Positions 15,905-25,734 are shown, counted from the stretch's first letter. The stretch: DNA of 64,000 bases from an uncultured Clostridia bacterium (GCA_947166625.1 CAMVEX010000004.1:1-64000); one strand, 5' to 3'. Made by a program: numbers and translations. Notes: generated by a model from the sequence alone, not told the origin.

Positions 15905-17242
15905 TTATTCGCTCTTTGCGGCTCGCTCTATTGACAAACGGTTTATTTTACACACGGGGTCGGAGCAGCGGGAGCGGATTTTTATACCCAATGCGTAAGC
16001 GCCCGTTTCCGCCTTAAACGGTATCGGCAGAGAAAAGTATTCGTCTGCGTCGGGGCTTTCGCATTTTTTTATCTTTGCCGAGCCCGACGTTTTATCGCCG
16101 AGCGATATTATGATCTCCGCTTCCGCGATGGCTGAAATCTCCAGATTCAACACATATTCTCCCGCTTCAAACGAAACGGGGCTGAATCCAAAGCCCGAAT
16201 CATTTTTGAGGTTTACGGCGGGGAAACGCCCGTCTGCAGTCTGTGTCACATAGGCGCCGCCGAAAAATCCGCAGGCGTTTACCGGCGATTTGATATGCTC
16301 CGGCAAAAGCTCTTTCACAAAGCCGTTTGTTGACGGCACCGCCTGAGTTATGATACAGTCTTTTTCGTTGACTTCGAGCCTTTCGGCTCTCGCTCTTCGT
16401 GAAAACCGCGTGTTATTCGATGAAGCGTGGCAGAATACATACCACTCGCCGCCGATTTTGATAACGGATCCGTGATTATTCCAGGATTCGGGGTCACAGC
16501 CGTAATTATCCGTGACGGTGCCCCGCCTTTCATAAGGACCGAAAGGGGAATCCGCAACAGCGTAATCGAGCTTTGTAGGTCTGCCGCCCTTATTCGGATA
16601 TTCCGGAGTGTATTCGGAGGCATAGATCAGGCAGTATTTATCGCCGATTTTTCTCAGCGATGAGCCCTCGTGGAATCCCTCGCACCCCTCATCATTTGAG
16701 ATAACGGAGCTGTGTATGCTGCCGGTCTTCAGAGAGCACATATCGTCATTGAGCTCGCCCATCATCAGATGAAACTGACCCCAGGTATAATAAATACGGC
16801 CGTTATCCTCCAAAACCGACGGATCTATTCCCGATATGGGCTCGCCGTCAAGAGTGATCCTTTTTGCGTTTTTGAAAGGGCCTTCGGGTCTGTCGCTCTC
16901 GGCTACGCCCTCGCTGCCGTCCGACAGGCAGAAATAAAGATAGTATTTGCCGCCGTGAAAGAGCGCGTCCGGCGCATAGAGCATCTCATCGGACCAGGGC
17001 ACTTCATCGGATGTGAAGCTGACTCCGTGATCGGTCCATTGAGTTAAATCGCCGACCGGGGCGGAATAGGCATGGTATTCGCGCGAGCAGTAGCCGCCGT
17101 TAAAAATATCAAAAGAGCCGTAGAGGAATACACGCCCCTCAAATACTTTCGGCTCGCCGTCCGGGATATAAGTATCAAATGGCAAAAACGGATTGAGCCC
17201 CGGCACCTGATTTATTATGGGGGAATCTTCACGCTTATTCAT
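15905..17242 (-). CDS. Glycoside hydrolase family 43-like enzyme
   Basis: A 445-aa five-bladed beta-propeller glycosidase. The N-terminal base motif region reads IPDGEPKVF, the pKa-modulating Asp is in GIDPSVLEDNG, and the general acid Glu is in FHEGSSLRK. The C-terminal 120 residues look like an added beta-sandwich, perhaps carbohydrate-binding. No signal peptide is visible, so it acts in the cytoplasm on imported oligosaccharides. GH43 enzymes are usually arabinofuranosidases, xylosidases or galactosidases; the exact specificity is unknown. GGAGG precedes the ATG. It follows the GH38 gene by 22 nt, suggesting joint breakdown of a mannose-containing or decorated glycan. Confidence 0.85.
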   Translation of the reverse strand: MNKREDSPIINQVPGLNPFLPFDTYIPDGEPKVFEGRVFLYGSFDIFNGGYCSREYHAYSAPVGDLTQWTDHGVSFTSDEVPWSDEMLYAPDALFHGGKYYLYFCLSDGSEGVAESDRPEGPFKNAKRITLDGEPISGIDPSVLEDNGRIYYTWGQFHLMMGELNDDMCSLKTGSIHSSVISNDEGCEGFHEGSSLRKIGDKYCLIYASEYTPEYPNKGGRPTKLDYAVADSPFGPYERRGTVTDNYGCDPESWNNHGSVIKIGGEWYVFCHASSNNTRFSRRARAERLEVNEKDCIITQAVPSTNGFVKELLPEHIKSPVNACGFFGGAYVTQTADGRFPAVNLKNDSGFGFSPVSFEAGEYVLNLEISAIAEAEIIISLGDKTSGSAKIKKCESPDADEYFSLPIPFKAETGAYALGIKIRSRCSDPVCKINRLSIERAAKSE

Positions 17243-17264
17243 ATATGCCGACCTCCTGCCGAAA

Positions 17265-20200
17265 TTATACCTCGGGATAAATTTTTACGGTCTTTATTTC
17301 AAACGGGCGGAATTCGAGCGAAAAATCACCGCTGTTTATATCAATATCTTCAAGCTTATCCTCAAGCAGATTTGTAAGCTGAGCGCCTTTTACGGCTCTG
17401 TTTATTCTGATATTCGCCTGTGTCTTGGTGCCTTCGCATTCATAAAGCCTGATTATAAATGCGTTTGAGCCGTCCTCCGCGGGCTTTACCGCCTCTGCGA
17501 TGATATTAGCTCTGTCTATCTCTGCCGGAGCGGTGATATCGGCTTTGCCGCCGACTGCGAATGCGGGGATATTCAGTTCATAAGCGGGGCGGACTACCGT
17601 CTGCGCTCTGAAAGAGCCGCTGTGGGGCAGGAGAGAATAAGTCATCTCGTGGATCCCTCTGTCACCGGTAAAGTCGGGATGAGTGCCGCCGCGATGGAGT
17701 GACAGCCGCAGATTGCAGTCTGTGACCGTGATGCCGTATTTGCAATCATTGAGTATCGCCGCGCCGAAGCCGGGCTCGCTGACATCGGTAAAGTTTCTGT
17801 TGCACACCTCGAATTTAGCGAGCTCGAGGCTGTTATTGACGGTGGTGGGTCTTTCGATGCTGCCGAATTGGATCTCGCTTCTCGCCTTTGAGGCTTCTAT
17901 GTCCAGATCGAATCCCGCTTTGAGAAGCCTGTGAGGGCTGTTCCAGTCAATGAGGGTGTGGAAATCCACACGCGGCGAATCGGCATAGCAGACCATATCC
18001 TGCGTGATCGAGGTTTCATCGGTGATTTTATAAACGCTTCTCAGGCGGATCTCGACCGCGCCGTCCGTAATAAGCTCTCTGCCGGCAAATCCGCTCACGG
18101 GCCTGAGATTCGTGACCTCGTCGCGGTCAATATCCCAGTTATCATAAGTCAGGGGCACATCCTCGCCGAAAAGGAAAACATTCAGGGGCTCGCCGCCGCT
18201 CTTGCGAAGCTCTCTGCCCGACGCCTTATCGATGAATGACGAAATATATCCGTCGCCGTCAAAAGTGATTTTTGCAAAGGGCGTTTCAAGAGTTTTTCCG
18301 TCATACACAAACGGAGAATCGGCTTTGATCGGCTCATCAGCAAGGTCTATCGTCACCGCGCCGAAACCGGGTATTTCGGCTCCGCCGACAGCCAGCAGCT
18401 CTCTGCCGCATACATCGGTGTAGCGCTGGGAGGGGTATTCCTTCGCCCATTTTGAAGTGTTGACCGCCGCCGCATCGCGACGCGCGAATGAAAGGGTATT
18501 AAACAGAGTGATCGAATCCTCGCCGCCGTCTGTCAGAGAGGCGGCGAATTCTCCCGCGGCTCCGCGATAATTTGCGATTAGCTCATCCATTTCTTTGTTA
18601 AAGACGTCATAAACGGGCTTGATGCAGGTGCCGGGAAGAATATCGTGAAACTGATTTTTAAGCAGGGTCTTGAGCCATCTGTCGCTCTCGTCAAGACGGG
18701 GCTTTCCGGAGAGGACATTGAAATATTCCATATCACGAAGCGCATACTCCGCCTTGCGGTTTTTTCGCTTTATATCGTGCATCTGAGTGAGAGTGCCTCT
18801 GTGAAGCTCGAGATAGAGCTCATCGTGATAGACGGGCAGCTCGTCCTTTTGCGATTCGAGTTCTCTGCCGAATTCGCTTATCGACATCGGGATAACTTCG
18901 GGCATCCCCTCCATATTTGAAGCGCGAAGAGAAGCTTCAATCATACCGGGAGTGGGTCCGCCGCCGCCGTCTCCGAAGCCGTAGGCAAGCAGGCGCATAT
19001 CGGAGGAATCTTTGAGCGAAAGCTCGCGCACGCAGGCCGTGCAGTCCCTTACATCGGGCCAGCAGTGGGTGCGGTTAAAATGGGTGATGACCTCGCTCCC
19101 GTCAACGCCTTTCCACACAAAGCTTTCAAACGGGAATCTGTTCAGTTCGTTCCACGAGATTTTTGTGGTGTAGAAGTATTTAATACCGCTGAGGCGCATT
19201 ATCTGCGGAATATTCGCGTTATAGCCGAAGGTATCGGGCAGCCAGAAGGAATCCGCGGTATAATCAAAATTTTCCCTTGTAAACTGCTGACCTTTGAGAA
19301 ACTGCCTCGCCATCAGTTCACCCGAGGTGATGTTGCAATCGCATTCAACATAAACGCCGCCGTTCGGCTCATATCTGCCCTGCGCGACCCGGCGCTTCAT
19401 CTCGGCGAAAATATCGGGATAGTATTCTTTCATCCACTCCGAGTGGAGAGCGGAGGACTGGATAAAATTATATGAGGGATACTGCTCCATAAGATGCAAG
19501 GCGTTTGAATAAGTCCTCGCGCATTTGCGTATTGTTTCGGATACGGGCCAGAGCCACGCGGTATCCATGTGAGAATGGCCGATGATACCGACCTTGCCGA
19601 ATACCCGCGAATTTCCGCCGCTGAAAAACGCGCGGGAGAGCTCAAGAGATCTGCGCACACCGCGCATTACATCTTCTTTTTTCGCATCCTTCGGAAACAG
19701 TATCAGCTCATCATTGATCTTAAGAAGGACCCTGCGCGCTTTGGCGGCAATAAAATTGTTATCGGTGAGCGAGCGTGCGGCATTCAGAAGCTCGCGGATA
19801 TCAAATATCAGGGTAAAAATATCATCGTTTCTTGTGCAGATATCCACCCCGCCGAAGGTGTGGCAGAAGCCCTGAGTCGGGTCGGGATGAAAATAATCAT
19901 CATAAGGGTCGGTGTTCGGGTCATAGTGGCCGGCGTAACATTCAAAAGCGATATCAAGCGTTTCGCCCGCCTTTGCCGTGCCGAGAAACTGCGCGGCGTG
20001 GCTGCCGCCGATAAAATCGCGGTTTTTGCTGTTTATTATGCCCTTGGGGATCCCGTTAAGAAAGAAAAGCTGCTCTGCTCCGCCGCATCCCGAAACGGCA
20101 TAAAGCTTTTGCCCTTCAAGCTCAGAAGGGACGGTGAAATCTCCCCGCAGCCACATATTGCACCATTCATGACCCCATTCGGTGCCGCGTGAAATAGGTT

Positions 20201-20357
20201 CATATCCGCTCTCGGGAACGGAGCGCAGATGATCCTGCATAAAAAGAGCGCGTGTATTCTGAAGCTCTCCCGCCTTCTCGTAAATCATAGCCGCATAGAT
20301 CTTAAGAGAGCTTTCGATCCTGTTAAAAATTCTGTTTTTCATATTTTCGTTATACAT
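17265..20357 (-). CDS. Alpha-mannosidase, glycoside hydrolase family 38
   Basis: A 1030-aa GH38 enzyme. The zinc-binding motif GHSHMDTAWLWP lies near residue 262, and the catalytic nucleophile Asp is in SFWLPDTFGYN near 370. The middle domain and the C-terminal beta-sandwich that closes the retaining active site follow. It hydrolyses alpha-linked mannose from glycans. No signal peptide is seen, so it is cytoplasmic. I start at the ATG at 20357 with AGG 5 nt upstream; a GTG at 20363 is also possible. A candidate promoter, TTGAAT-17-TAACAT on the minus strand, is at 20450-20478. First gene of a two-gene operon with GH43. Confidence 0.95.
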   Translation of the reverse strand: MYNENMKNRIFNRIESSLKIYAAMIYEKAGELQNTRALFMQDHLRSVPESGYEPISRGTEWGHEWCNMWLRGDFTVPSELEGQKLYAVSGCGGAEQLFFLNGIPKGIINSKNRDFIGGSHAAQFLGTAKAGETLDIAFECYAGHYDPNTDPYDDYFHPDPTQGFCHTFGGVDICTRNDDIFTLIFDIRELLNAARSLTDNNFIAAKARRVLLKINDELILFPKDAKKEDVMRGVRRSLELSRAFFSGGNSRVFGKVGIIGHSHMDTAWLWPVSETIRKCARTYSNALHLMEQYPSYNFIQSSALHSEWMKEYYPDIFAEMKRRVAQGRYEPNGGVYVECDCNITSGELMARQFLKGQQFTRENFDYTADSFWLPDTFGYNANIPQIMRLSGIKYFYTTKISWNELNRFPFESFVWKGVDGSEVITHFNRTHCWPDVRDCTACVRELSLKDSSDMRLLAYGFGDGGGGPTPGMIEASLRASNMEGMPEVIPMSISEFGRELESQKDELPVYHDELYLELHRGTLTQMHDIKRKNRKAEYALRDMEYFNVLSGKPRLDESDRWLKTLLKNQFHDILPGTCIKPVYDVFNKEMDELIANYRGAAGEFAASLTDGGEDSITLFNTLSFARRDAAAVNTSKWAKEYPSQRYTDVCGRELLAVGGAEIPGFGAVTIDLADEPIKADSPFVYDGKTLETPFAKITFDGDGYISSFIDKASGRELRKSGGEPLNVFLFGEDVPLTYDNWDIDRDEVTNLRPVSGFAGRELITDGAVEIRLRSVYKITDETSITQDMVCYADSPRVDFHTLIDWNSPHRLLKAGFDLDIEASKARSEIQFGSIERPTTVNNSLELAKFEVCNRNFTDVSEPGFGAAILNDCKYGITVTDCNLRLSLHRGGTHPDFTGDRGIHEMTYSLLPHSGSFRAQTVVRPAYELNIPAFAVGGKADITAPAEIDRANIIAEAVKPAEDGSNAFIIRLYECEGTKTQANIRINRAVKGAQLTNLLEDKLEDIDINSGDFSLEFRPFEIKTVKIYPEV

Positions 20358-20449
20358 AGGCACCTCACGGAAGCTTACTCGGGGAAAGCGGATCCGGCTC
20401 TGCCGACGGAATGATCGTAAAGATCCGCTTAACCGCCTGTTACCGTTTT

Positions 20450-20478
20450 ATGTTAGCATATATCCGCCGCGTATTCAA
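20450..20478 (-). promoter_or_regulatory. Candidate promoter of the GH38-GH43 operon
   Basis: On the minus strand: TTGAAT (20473-20478), 17-bp spacer, TAACAT (20450-20455). The -10 is weak, consistent with a regulated sugar operon. Confidence 0.4.
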
Positions 20479-20510
20479 TAAACAATACGATGTTCGGGCG
20501 GATATTTTCA

Positions 20511-20545
20511 AAAATCAAAAGCGGGTATCCGTAATGAATACCCGC
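20511..20545 (-). terminator. Terminator of the Gfo/Idh-nagB-metG-tatD operon
   Basis: An 8-bp stem (20521-20528 with 20538-20545), 9-nt loop and, on the minus strand, a TTTTGATTTTT tail, just past the TatD stop codon. Confidence 0.8.
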
Positions 20546-20567
20546 CTGTCTGCCGGTTTTTATTCTG

Positions 20568-21335
20568 TTAAAAATCCGTCTTGAAAAGAGCGTTTGCATT
20601 TTGCCTTGTAAGCTCAAGAACAGCCTCGGGCGACACCCCTCTGACGCCCGCGATCACTTCGGCGGCGTAGGGGATAAATCCCGAATCGTTTCGCCTGCCT
20701 CTGAAAGGAACGGGGGTCATATACGGGCAGTCCGTCTCGATGAGCAGCCTGTCATCAGGCACCGCGGCGGCGACCTCAAGCGGCTTCCTGGCGTTTTTGA
20801 AGGTCACTGCTCCGCCGAGACCTATATACATACCCAAAGCGAGTGTTTCCTTCGCTGTTTCTGCGGAGCCCGAGAAACAGTGAACAACGCCCTTCGGCTT
20901 ATATTTTCTGAGAAGGCGGAGAGTATCCTCGTGAGCCTCACGGTCATGCACTATTATCGGCATATCAAGCTCTTTTGCGAGGATTATCTGCTCCTCAAAG
21001 ATTTTTTGCTGTATATCGCGCGGAGAAAAATCGTAATGATAATCAAGGCCTATTTCGCCGACCGCAACGCAGTTTTCTCTTTTAAGCAGCTCTTTAAGAG
21101 CTTCGAGATAATCGCCCGGGCAGGCGGAGGCTTCGTGAGGATGGATTCCGCACGCCGCGCGGATAAAAGGATATTTGCCCGCAAGGGAGAGAGAAAACTC
21201 CGATGAAGCCAAATCGGTGCCGCAGTTTATGACTGCGCAGATCCCTTTTTCGGGCAGGGACGAAAGCAGCCCGTCTCTGTCTTCATCAAACGCCTCATCA
21301 TTATAATGAGCGTGAGAATCGTAGATGTTTCTCAT
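20568..21335 (-). CDS. TatD family metal-dependent hydrolase (DNase)
   Basis: A 255-aa TIM-barrel hydrolase. Metal ligands are visible: DSHAHYND at the N-terminus, GEIGLDYHYD, IVHDREAH, VHCFSG and ETDCPYM near the C-terminus. TatD-family enzymes are Mg-dependent 3'-5' exonucleases or deoxyribonucleases and D-aminoacyl-tRNA hydrolases in some cases. The start codon overlaps the metG stop by 1 nt (TAATG), the usual Bacillota metG-tatD pairing (YabD in Bacillus). Confidence 0.95.
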   Translation of the reverse strand: MRNIYDSHAHYNDEAFDEDRDGLLSSLPEKGICAVINCGTDLASSEFSLSLAGKYPFIRAACGIHPHEASACPGDYLEALKELLKRENCVAVGEIGLDYHYDFSPRDIQQKIFEEQIILAKELDMPIIVHDREAHEDTLRLLRKYKPKGVVHCFSGSAETAKETLALGMYIGLGGAVTFKNARKPLEVAAAVPDDRLLIETDCPYMTPVPFRGRRNDSGFIPYAAEVIAGVRGVSPEAVLELTRQNANALFKTDF

Positions 21336-23263
21336 TATCTTATCTTTGTACCGGGCTCAACGCCGTCAACGAAAATCACCTTTACTCCGTCGGATGAATC
21401 GGCGGCAAGTATCATTCCCTTGCTCTCAACTCCGCAGAGTGTCGCGGGCTTCAGATTGGAGACGAGTATTACCTTTTTGCCGATAAGATCTTCGGGTTTG
21501 TAATAGAGAGCGATCCCGCTCGCGACGGTCCTCGGCTCCCCGGTGCCGTCATTGAGGGTGAGTTCAAGAAGCTTTTTCGCCTTCTTTACGGGAACACAGC
21601 CGGTGATTTCGGCGGCTCTCAGATCCACCTTTGCAAAATCGTCTATTCCGATTTTGGCTACCCCTTCTATTTCCGCTTTGAGCGGATTTTCGGCAGCTTT
21701 GTTGAGGGAGGCGAGCTCTTCAAGCTCTTTTTCAAGGTCAAGCCTCGGGAAGATTATCTCGCCCTTGACCACGCTGAATGTTTCTTCTTTGCCGAATACG
21801 CCGCATTCCTCCCAATCCGTTGCCTCGCCCAGACCGAGCTGAGCGCGGATCTTTGAGCTTGTTTCAGGCAGGAACGGAGCGATGAAAACGCTGATTATCC
21901 TTATGCTCTCGCAGAGATTATACATTACCTGCGCAAGGCGCGCCCTGTTGCTTTCATCCTTGGCAAGAGCCCACGGAGCCGTTTCGTCAATGTATTTATT
22001 GGTCCTTGAAATGAATTTCCAGATGCTCGCGAGCGATTCTGAGAAATTGAGAGAATCAAGGTATTTTTCTGCGTTTATTTTGGCCTCGGCGGCGACGGCT
22101 TTGAGGTCATCGTCAAATTCTCCGCTCTCACGCTGCTCGGGGATGGTCCCGCCGAAGTATTTATCGACCATCGCAACGGTCCTTGATACGAGATTCCCCA
22201 AATCGTTGGCGAGATCCGAATTTATCCTGTTTATAAGGTTTTCGTTTGAAAAAATACCGTCCGCCCCGAAAGCGACCTCTCTGAGAAGATAATATCTCAG
22301 CGGGTCAACGCCGTATCTGTCTGCAAGCTTGACGGGATCGACCACATTCCCTTTTGATTTGCTCATCTTGCCGCCGTCAAGAAGCACCCAGCCGTGGCAA
22401 TATACTTTTTCGGGCAGGGGAAGATCGAGGCTCATCAGGAAAGCGGGCCAGTAAATAGTATGGAATCTGGTTATATCCTTGCCGATAAGGTGGACATCGG
22501 CAGGCCAGAATTTTTTGAAAAGGCTGTCATCCTCGCTCGCGTAACCGAGAGCGGTGATATAGTTGGTGAGAGCGTCAAGCCATACATATATGACATGATC
22601 GGGATTTATCGGAACGGGGATCCCCCATTTGAAGGTCGAGCGCGAGATACAGAGATCCTGAAGGCCGGGCTTGATGAAATTATTCACCATCTCCGCCTGC
22701 CTCATCGAGGGGGCGAAGAAATCGGGATGGGAATCATAATATTCAAGCAGACGGTCGGCATATTTTGAGAGCCTGAAAAAATACGCCTGCTCGCTCGCCT
22801 TTATGACGGGTCTGCCGCAATCGGGGCATTTGCCGTCAACCGCCTGAGTCTCCGTCCAGAATGATTCGCAGGGCTTGCAGTAAAGACCCTCATAGCTGCC
22901 GAGATAAATATCCCCTTTATCATACATCTTTTGGAAAATGTACTGAACGGCTTTTTCGTGATATTCGTCTGTGGTCCTGATGAATTTATCGTTGCTGATA
23001 TTCATCAGCTTCCAGAGGTCTTTGATGCCTGCCACGATTTTATCGACATATTCTTTAGGGGTAACTCCCGCCGCCTTCGCTTTATCCTCTATCTTCTGAC
23101 CGTGCTCATCGGTGCCGGTGAGAAAAAAGGTATCATAGCCTCTCATCCTCTTATAGCGTGATATGGCGTCAGCCTGAACTGTCGAATATGTGTGGCCTAT
23201 ATGAAGATTATCCGAGGGATAATATATAGGTGTAGTGATGTAAAATTTTTTGCTTTCTTCCAT
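21335..23263 (-). CDS. metG: Methionyl-tRNA synthetase
   Basis: A 642-aa class I synthetase. The HIGH motif appears as HIGHTYST near residue 22 and KMSKS as GGKMSKSKG near 300. The zinc knuckle CKPC...CPDC is near residue 128, and a C-terminal OB-fold tRNA-binding domain (about 535-642, VDLRAAEI) is fused, as in Bacillus MetG. It charges tRNA-Met with methionine. It follows nagB by 9 nt and precedes tatD with a 1-nt overlap. The association of metG with nagB and a Gfo/Idh gene is unusual. Confidence 0.98.
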   Translation of the reverse strand: MEESKKFYITTPIYYPSDNLHIGHTYSTVQADAISRYKRMRGYDTFFLTGTDEHGQKIEDKAKAAGVTPKEYVDKIVAGIKDLWKLMNISNDKFIRTTDEYHEKAVQYIFQKMYDKGDIYLGSYEGLYCKPCESFWTETQAVDGKCPDCGRPVIKASEQAYFFRLSKYADRLLEYYDSHPDFFAPSMRQAEMVNNFIKPGLQDLCISRSTFKWGIPVPINPDHVIYVWLDALTNYITALGYASEDDSLFKKFWPADVHLIGKDITRFHTIYWPAFLMSLDLPLPEKVYCHGWVLLDGGKMSKSKGNVVDPVKLADRYGVDPLRYYLLREVAFGADGIFSNENLINRINSDLANDLGNLVSRTVAMVDKYFGGTIPEQRESGEFDDDLKAVAAEAKINAEKYLDSLNFSESLASIWKFISRTNKYIDETAPWALAKDESNRARLAQVMYNLCESIRIISVFIAPFLPETSSKIRAQLGLGEATDWEECGVFGKEETFSVVKGEIIFPRLDLEKELEELASLNKAAENPLKAEIEGVAKIGIDDFAKVDLRAAEITGCVPVKKAKKLLELTLNDGTGEPRTVASGIALYYKPEDLIGKKVILVSNLKPATLCGVESKGMILAADSSDGVKVIFVDGVEPGTKIR

Positions 23264-23272
23264 GGTGTCTCC

Positions 23273-23992
23273 TTATAAAAGCGATGCCGCTGCTTCATCG
23301 AGAAGTATCACGGTATCGTTATGCTGCTGTAAAATCGATGCGGGGCAGTGCGGCGTAACGGGGCCTTTTATCATATCCTTCACCGCCTGCGCTTTTGAAT
23401 TGCCTGTTGCTATGAGAATGATCTTTTTTGAGCGCATTATCGAGCCGATGCCCATGGTCATGGCGCTGCGGGGCATTTCGGTATCGTCAAAATAGATCGA
23501 ATTGGCGTCGATCGTCGATTGGCTGAGAGTTACCTTCCAGGCTTCATCGGTGAATTCGTCGGAAGGCTCGTTAAAAGCGATGTGCCCGTTTCTGCCGATC
23601 CCGAGGATCTGGATATCTATGCCTCCCTTTGCTTTTATGGCCTCGGCATAGCGCTTGCTCTCCTGCTCTTCATCCGCGTTTCCGTCAAGGAAATTGATAT
23701 TTTTGCTTTGAATATCCACCTTTGAAAAAAGATTTTCTTTCATAAAGGTAAAATAGCTGTTTTTGTGGTCGGCGGGCAGGCCGCAGTATTCATCGAGGTT
23801 GAAGGTGGTGACATCCTTAAATGAAACCTTCCCCTCGTTGAATTGATTTATCATATAGTCGTATGTCGGTACCGGCGAAGCGCCAGTAGCGAAACCGAGA
23901 ACGCAATCGGGCTTTGAATTGACAAAATCGCAGATTATTTTTCCTGCCGCCGCTCCGATTTCTCCGGCGTTTTTGAAAACTCTGACTTCCAT
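23273..23992 (-). CDS. nagB: Glucosamine-6-phosphate deaminase
   Basis: A 239-aa protein of the normal NagB length. Diagnostic segments are GFATGASPVPTYD, the catalytic FNLDEYCGL, and the LGIGRNGHIAFNEP motif with the ring-opening His. It converts glucosamine-6-phosphate to fructose-6-phosphate and ammonia in amino-sugar catabolism. No nagA lies in the window. GGGGGAG precedes the ATG; the gene begins right after the Gfo/Idh stop codon region, so the two are co-translated. Confidence 0.96.
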   Translation of the reverse strand: MEVRVFKNAGEIGAAAGKIICDFVNSKPDCVLGFATGASPVPTYDYMINQFNEGKVSFKDVTTFNLDEYCGLPADHKNSYFTFMKENLFSKVDIQSKNINFLDGNADEEQESKRYAEAIKAKGGIDIQILGIGRNGHIAFNEPSDEFTDEAWKVTLSQSTIDANSIYFDDTEMPRSAMTMGIGSIMRSKKIILIATGNSKAQAVKDMIKGPVTPHCPASILQQHNDTVILLDEAAASLL

Positions 23993-25069
23993 TTACTTCT
24001 CCCCCTCAATTATGATCTCTTTGTGAGAATCCGATGAATCATAAACCGCCTGCATTATTTTGGAGGTGAGCACGGCGTTGTCTATATACTGCCTGTTTTT
24101 GCCTCCGCCTTCGCCGACAAGGCGTATGAAATCATTTATCTCATTCTCATACATATTTGTTTCGCGGCATTTTACCTTTTCTTCGGTGAGCATTCCGTTT
24201 TTCACTCCGTATATTGTGAAATCGCCGCAGTAGTTAAGGCGTATCCCCGCCTTTGTGCCGAGGAAATCAATGTATGTTTCGCTCACTCCGATATTTTGCG
24301 CCCAGGCGCCGTTAAATGTGATCACGGGGCCCGATGTGCGTACAATGCCCGTTACGGAATCATCCACATCGTAGGTGCCGTTTACATTTTTTGTCTCTTC
24401 CGCCCACATGCCGGTATAGACATAGTTTTTCATATCCACTCCGAGCTTTGAGAATGCCTCGCCCGAAACGCTCAGCGGAGCGGGATCGCCGCAGCAATAC
24501 ATCACAAGATCGAGATAGTGAACCCCCCAGTCGATAAGAGCGCCGCCGCCCGAGGAGGCTTTGGTGGTAAAATCTCCGCCGAGGCCGGGGATAGACCTGT
24601 GAGCGCGGAAGGAGGCATAAACATGATAAACCTCGCCGAGCTCGCCCGAATCGATTATATCCTTGATCTTATTTACATAGGTGTTGAATCTGTTGCAAAC
24701 GCCGATATTCAGTATCTTGCCCGTTTCGTGAGCGACCTTTTGCATCTCAAGCGCTTCGCTCAGAATACGGGCCGCGGGTTTTTCGCATAAAACATGCTTG
24801 CCGGCTTTCATAAAATCTATTGAAATGATCGAATGGAAATCGTTGTGAGTGCATACCGAAACGGCGTCGAGCTCAGGGTCATTCAAAAAATCATGATAAT
24901 CGACCACAGCCTTGCCGCAGCCGTATTTTTCTACGCAGGCCTGCGCCTTTTCCGCAATAAGATCGCAGAAATATTTGATTTCCACATTCTCATTTTTGAG
25001 ATATGCCGGAATATGCGCGCTGTTTGCTATCGTACCGCATCCTATGATCGCAACTTTGATCTTATCCAT
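23993..25069 (-). CDS. Gfo/Idh/MocA family oxidoreductase
   Basis: A 358-aa NAD(P)-dependent sugar oxidoreductase. The Rossmann motif is AIIGCGTIANSAHIPAY at the N-terminus, the family signature GKHVLCEKPAAR follows near residue 93, and the catalytic region contains GGGALIDWGVHYLDL. Members oxidise or epimerise sugars or act as NAD-dependent glycosidases such as GH109 N-acetylgalactosaminidase; the position before nagB favours amino-sugar or glycan metabolism, but this is inferred. GGGGGATAATT precedes the ATG. Confidence 0.9.
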   Translation of the reverse strand: MDKIKVAIIGCGTIANSAHIPAYLKNENVEIKYFCDLIAEKAQACVEKYGCGKAVVDYHDFLNDPELDAVSVCTHNDFHSIISIDFMKAGKHVLCEKPAARILSEALEMQKVAHETGKILNIGVCNRFNTYVNKIKDIIDSGELGEVYHVYASFRAHRSIPGLGGDFTTKASSGGGALIDWGVHYLDLVMYCCGDPAPLSVSGEAFSKLGVDMKNYVYTGMWAEETKNVNGTYDVDDSVTGIVRTSGPVITFNGAWAQNIGVSETYIDFLGTKAGIRLNYCGDFTIYGVKNGMLTEEKVKCRETNMYENEINDFIRLVGEGGGKNRQYIDNAVLTSKIMQAVYDSSDSHKEIIIEGEK

Positions 25070-25141
25070 AATTATCCCCCGTCTTTTTGATTATTGAGGC
25101 GCCGCAAAGCGCCTGCCGGTGTGTTGGCAGAGTACTTTTAT

Positions 25142-25170
25142 ATAATATACCAACGCTCAAAAAAAGTAAA
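25142..25170 (-). promoter_or_regulatory. Candidate promoter of the Gfo/Idh-nagB-metG-tatD operon
   Basis: On the minus strand: TTTACT (25165-25170), 17-bp spacer, TATTAT (25142-25147). A small hairpin (AGGCGC/GCGCCT) follows in the leader at about 25096-25113. Confidence 0.45.
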
Positions 25171-25206
25171 GCGAATACAAAAAAATAAACCCTTTGAAAT
25201 GAGAAT

Positions 25207-25707
25207 TTATTCGGTAGCCGCCCTGCATATCATCAATACCGTATCCTCAACGGTGCGGCCGCTGCAATCTATGGTAACATCCGCGTATTTTTCATAGAGA
25301 GATTCACGCGAACGGAAAAGCTGCTCCATTGTTTCGCCTTCCTTAAGGAGGATCCCGCGGGTTTTCATATTGCTTATGCGGCGTATCATTTCGTCATAAT
25401 CCACTTTGAGATAGATGACCTTGCCGTTTTCCTTCAGCTTTTTCATGGCGTTGTCATAATAAACGGCGCTGCCGCCCGTGGAAATTATCGTGTTTTCGCA
25501 ATCGACCCCGAGCAGAGCCCTTTCTTCGGCTTTTTCAAAATATTCTGTGCCCCGTTCGTTAATGATATCCTGAAGCTTCATTTCCTCCGCCGACTGAATG
25601 AGAAGGTCGGTGTCTGTAAAGGACATACAGAGCGCTTTGGCGGCGAGGACTCCGCAGGTGCTTTTTCCGCTGCCGGGCATACCGATAAGAATAATATTTC
25701 TCTCCAT
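25207..25707 (-). CDS. aroK: Shikimate kinase
   Basis: A 166-aa P-loop kinase. The Walker A is GMPGSGKST, DTDLLI supplies the Mg/shikimate-binding aspartates, and STGGSAVYY is the family GG motif. A LID-like region with arginines (TRGILL) follows. It phosphorylates shikimate to shikimate-3-phosphate in aromatic amino-acid synthesis. The start at 25707 is preceded by GGAGG; an in-frame start at 25770 would precede the promoter. No other aro gene adjoins it. Gluconate kinases look similar, but length and motifs favour shikimate kinase. Confidence 0.87.
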   Translation of the reverse strand: MERNIILIGMPGSGKSTCGVLAAKALCMSFTDTDLLIQSAEEMKLQDIINERGTEYFEKAEERALLGVDCENTIISTGGSAVYYDNAMKKLKENGKVIYLKVDYDEMIRRISNMKTRGILLKEGETMEQLFRSRESLYEKYADVTIDCSGRTVEDTVLMICRAATE

Positions 25708-25734
25708 AAAAAAGCCTCCTTCATTTTTACATAT

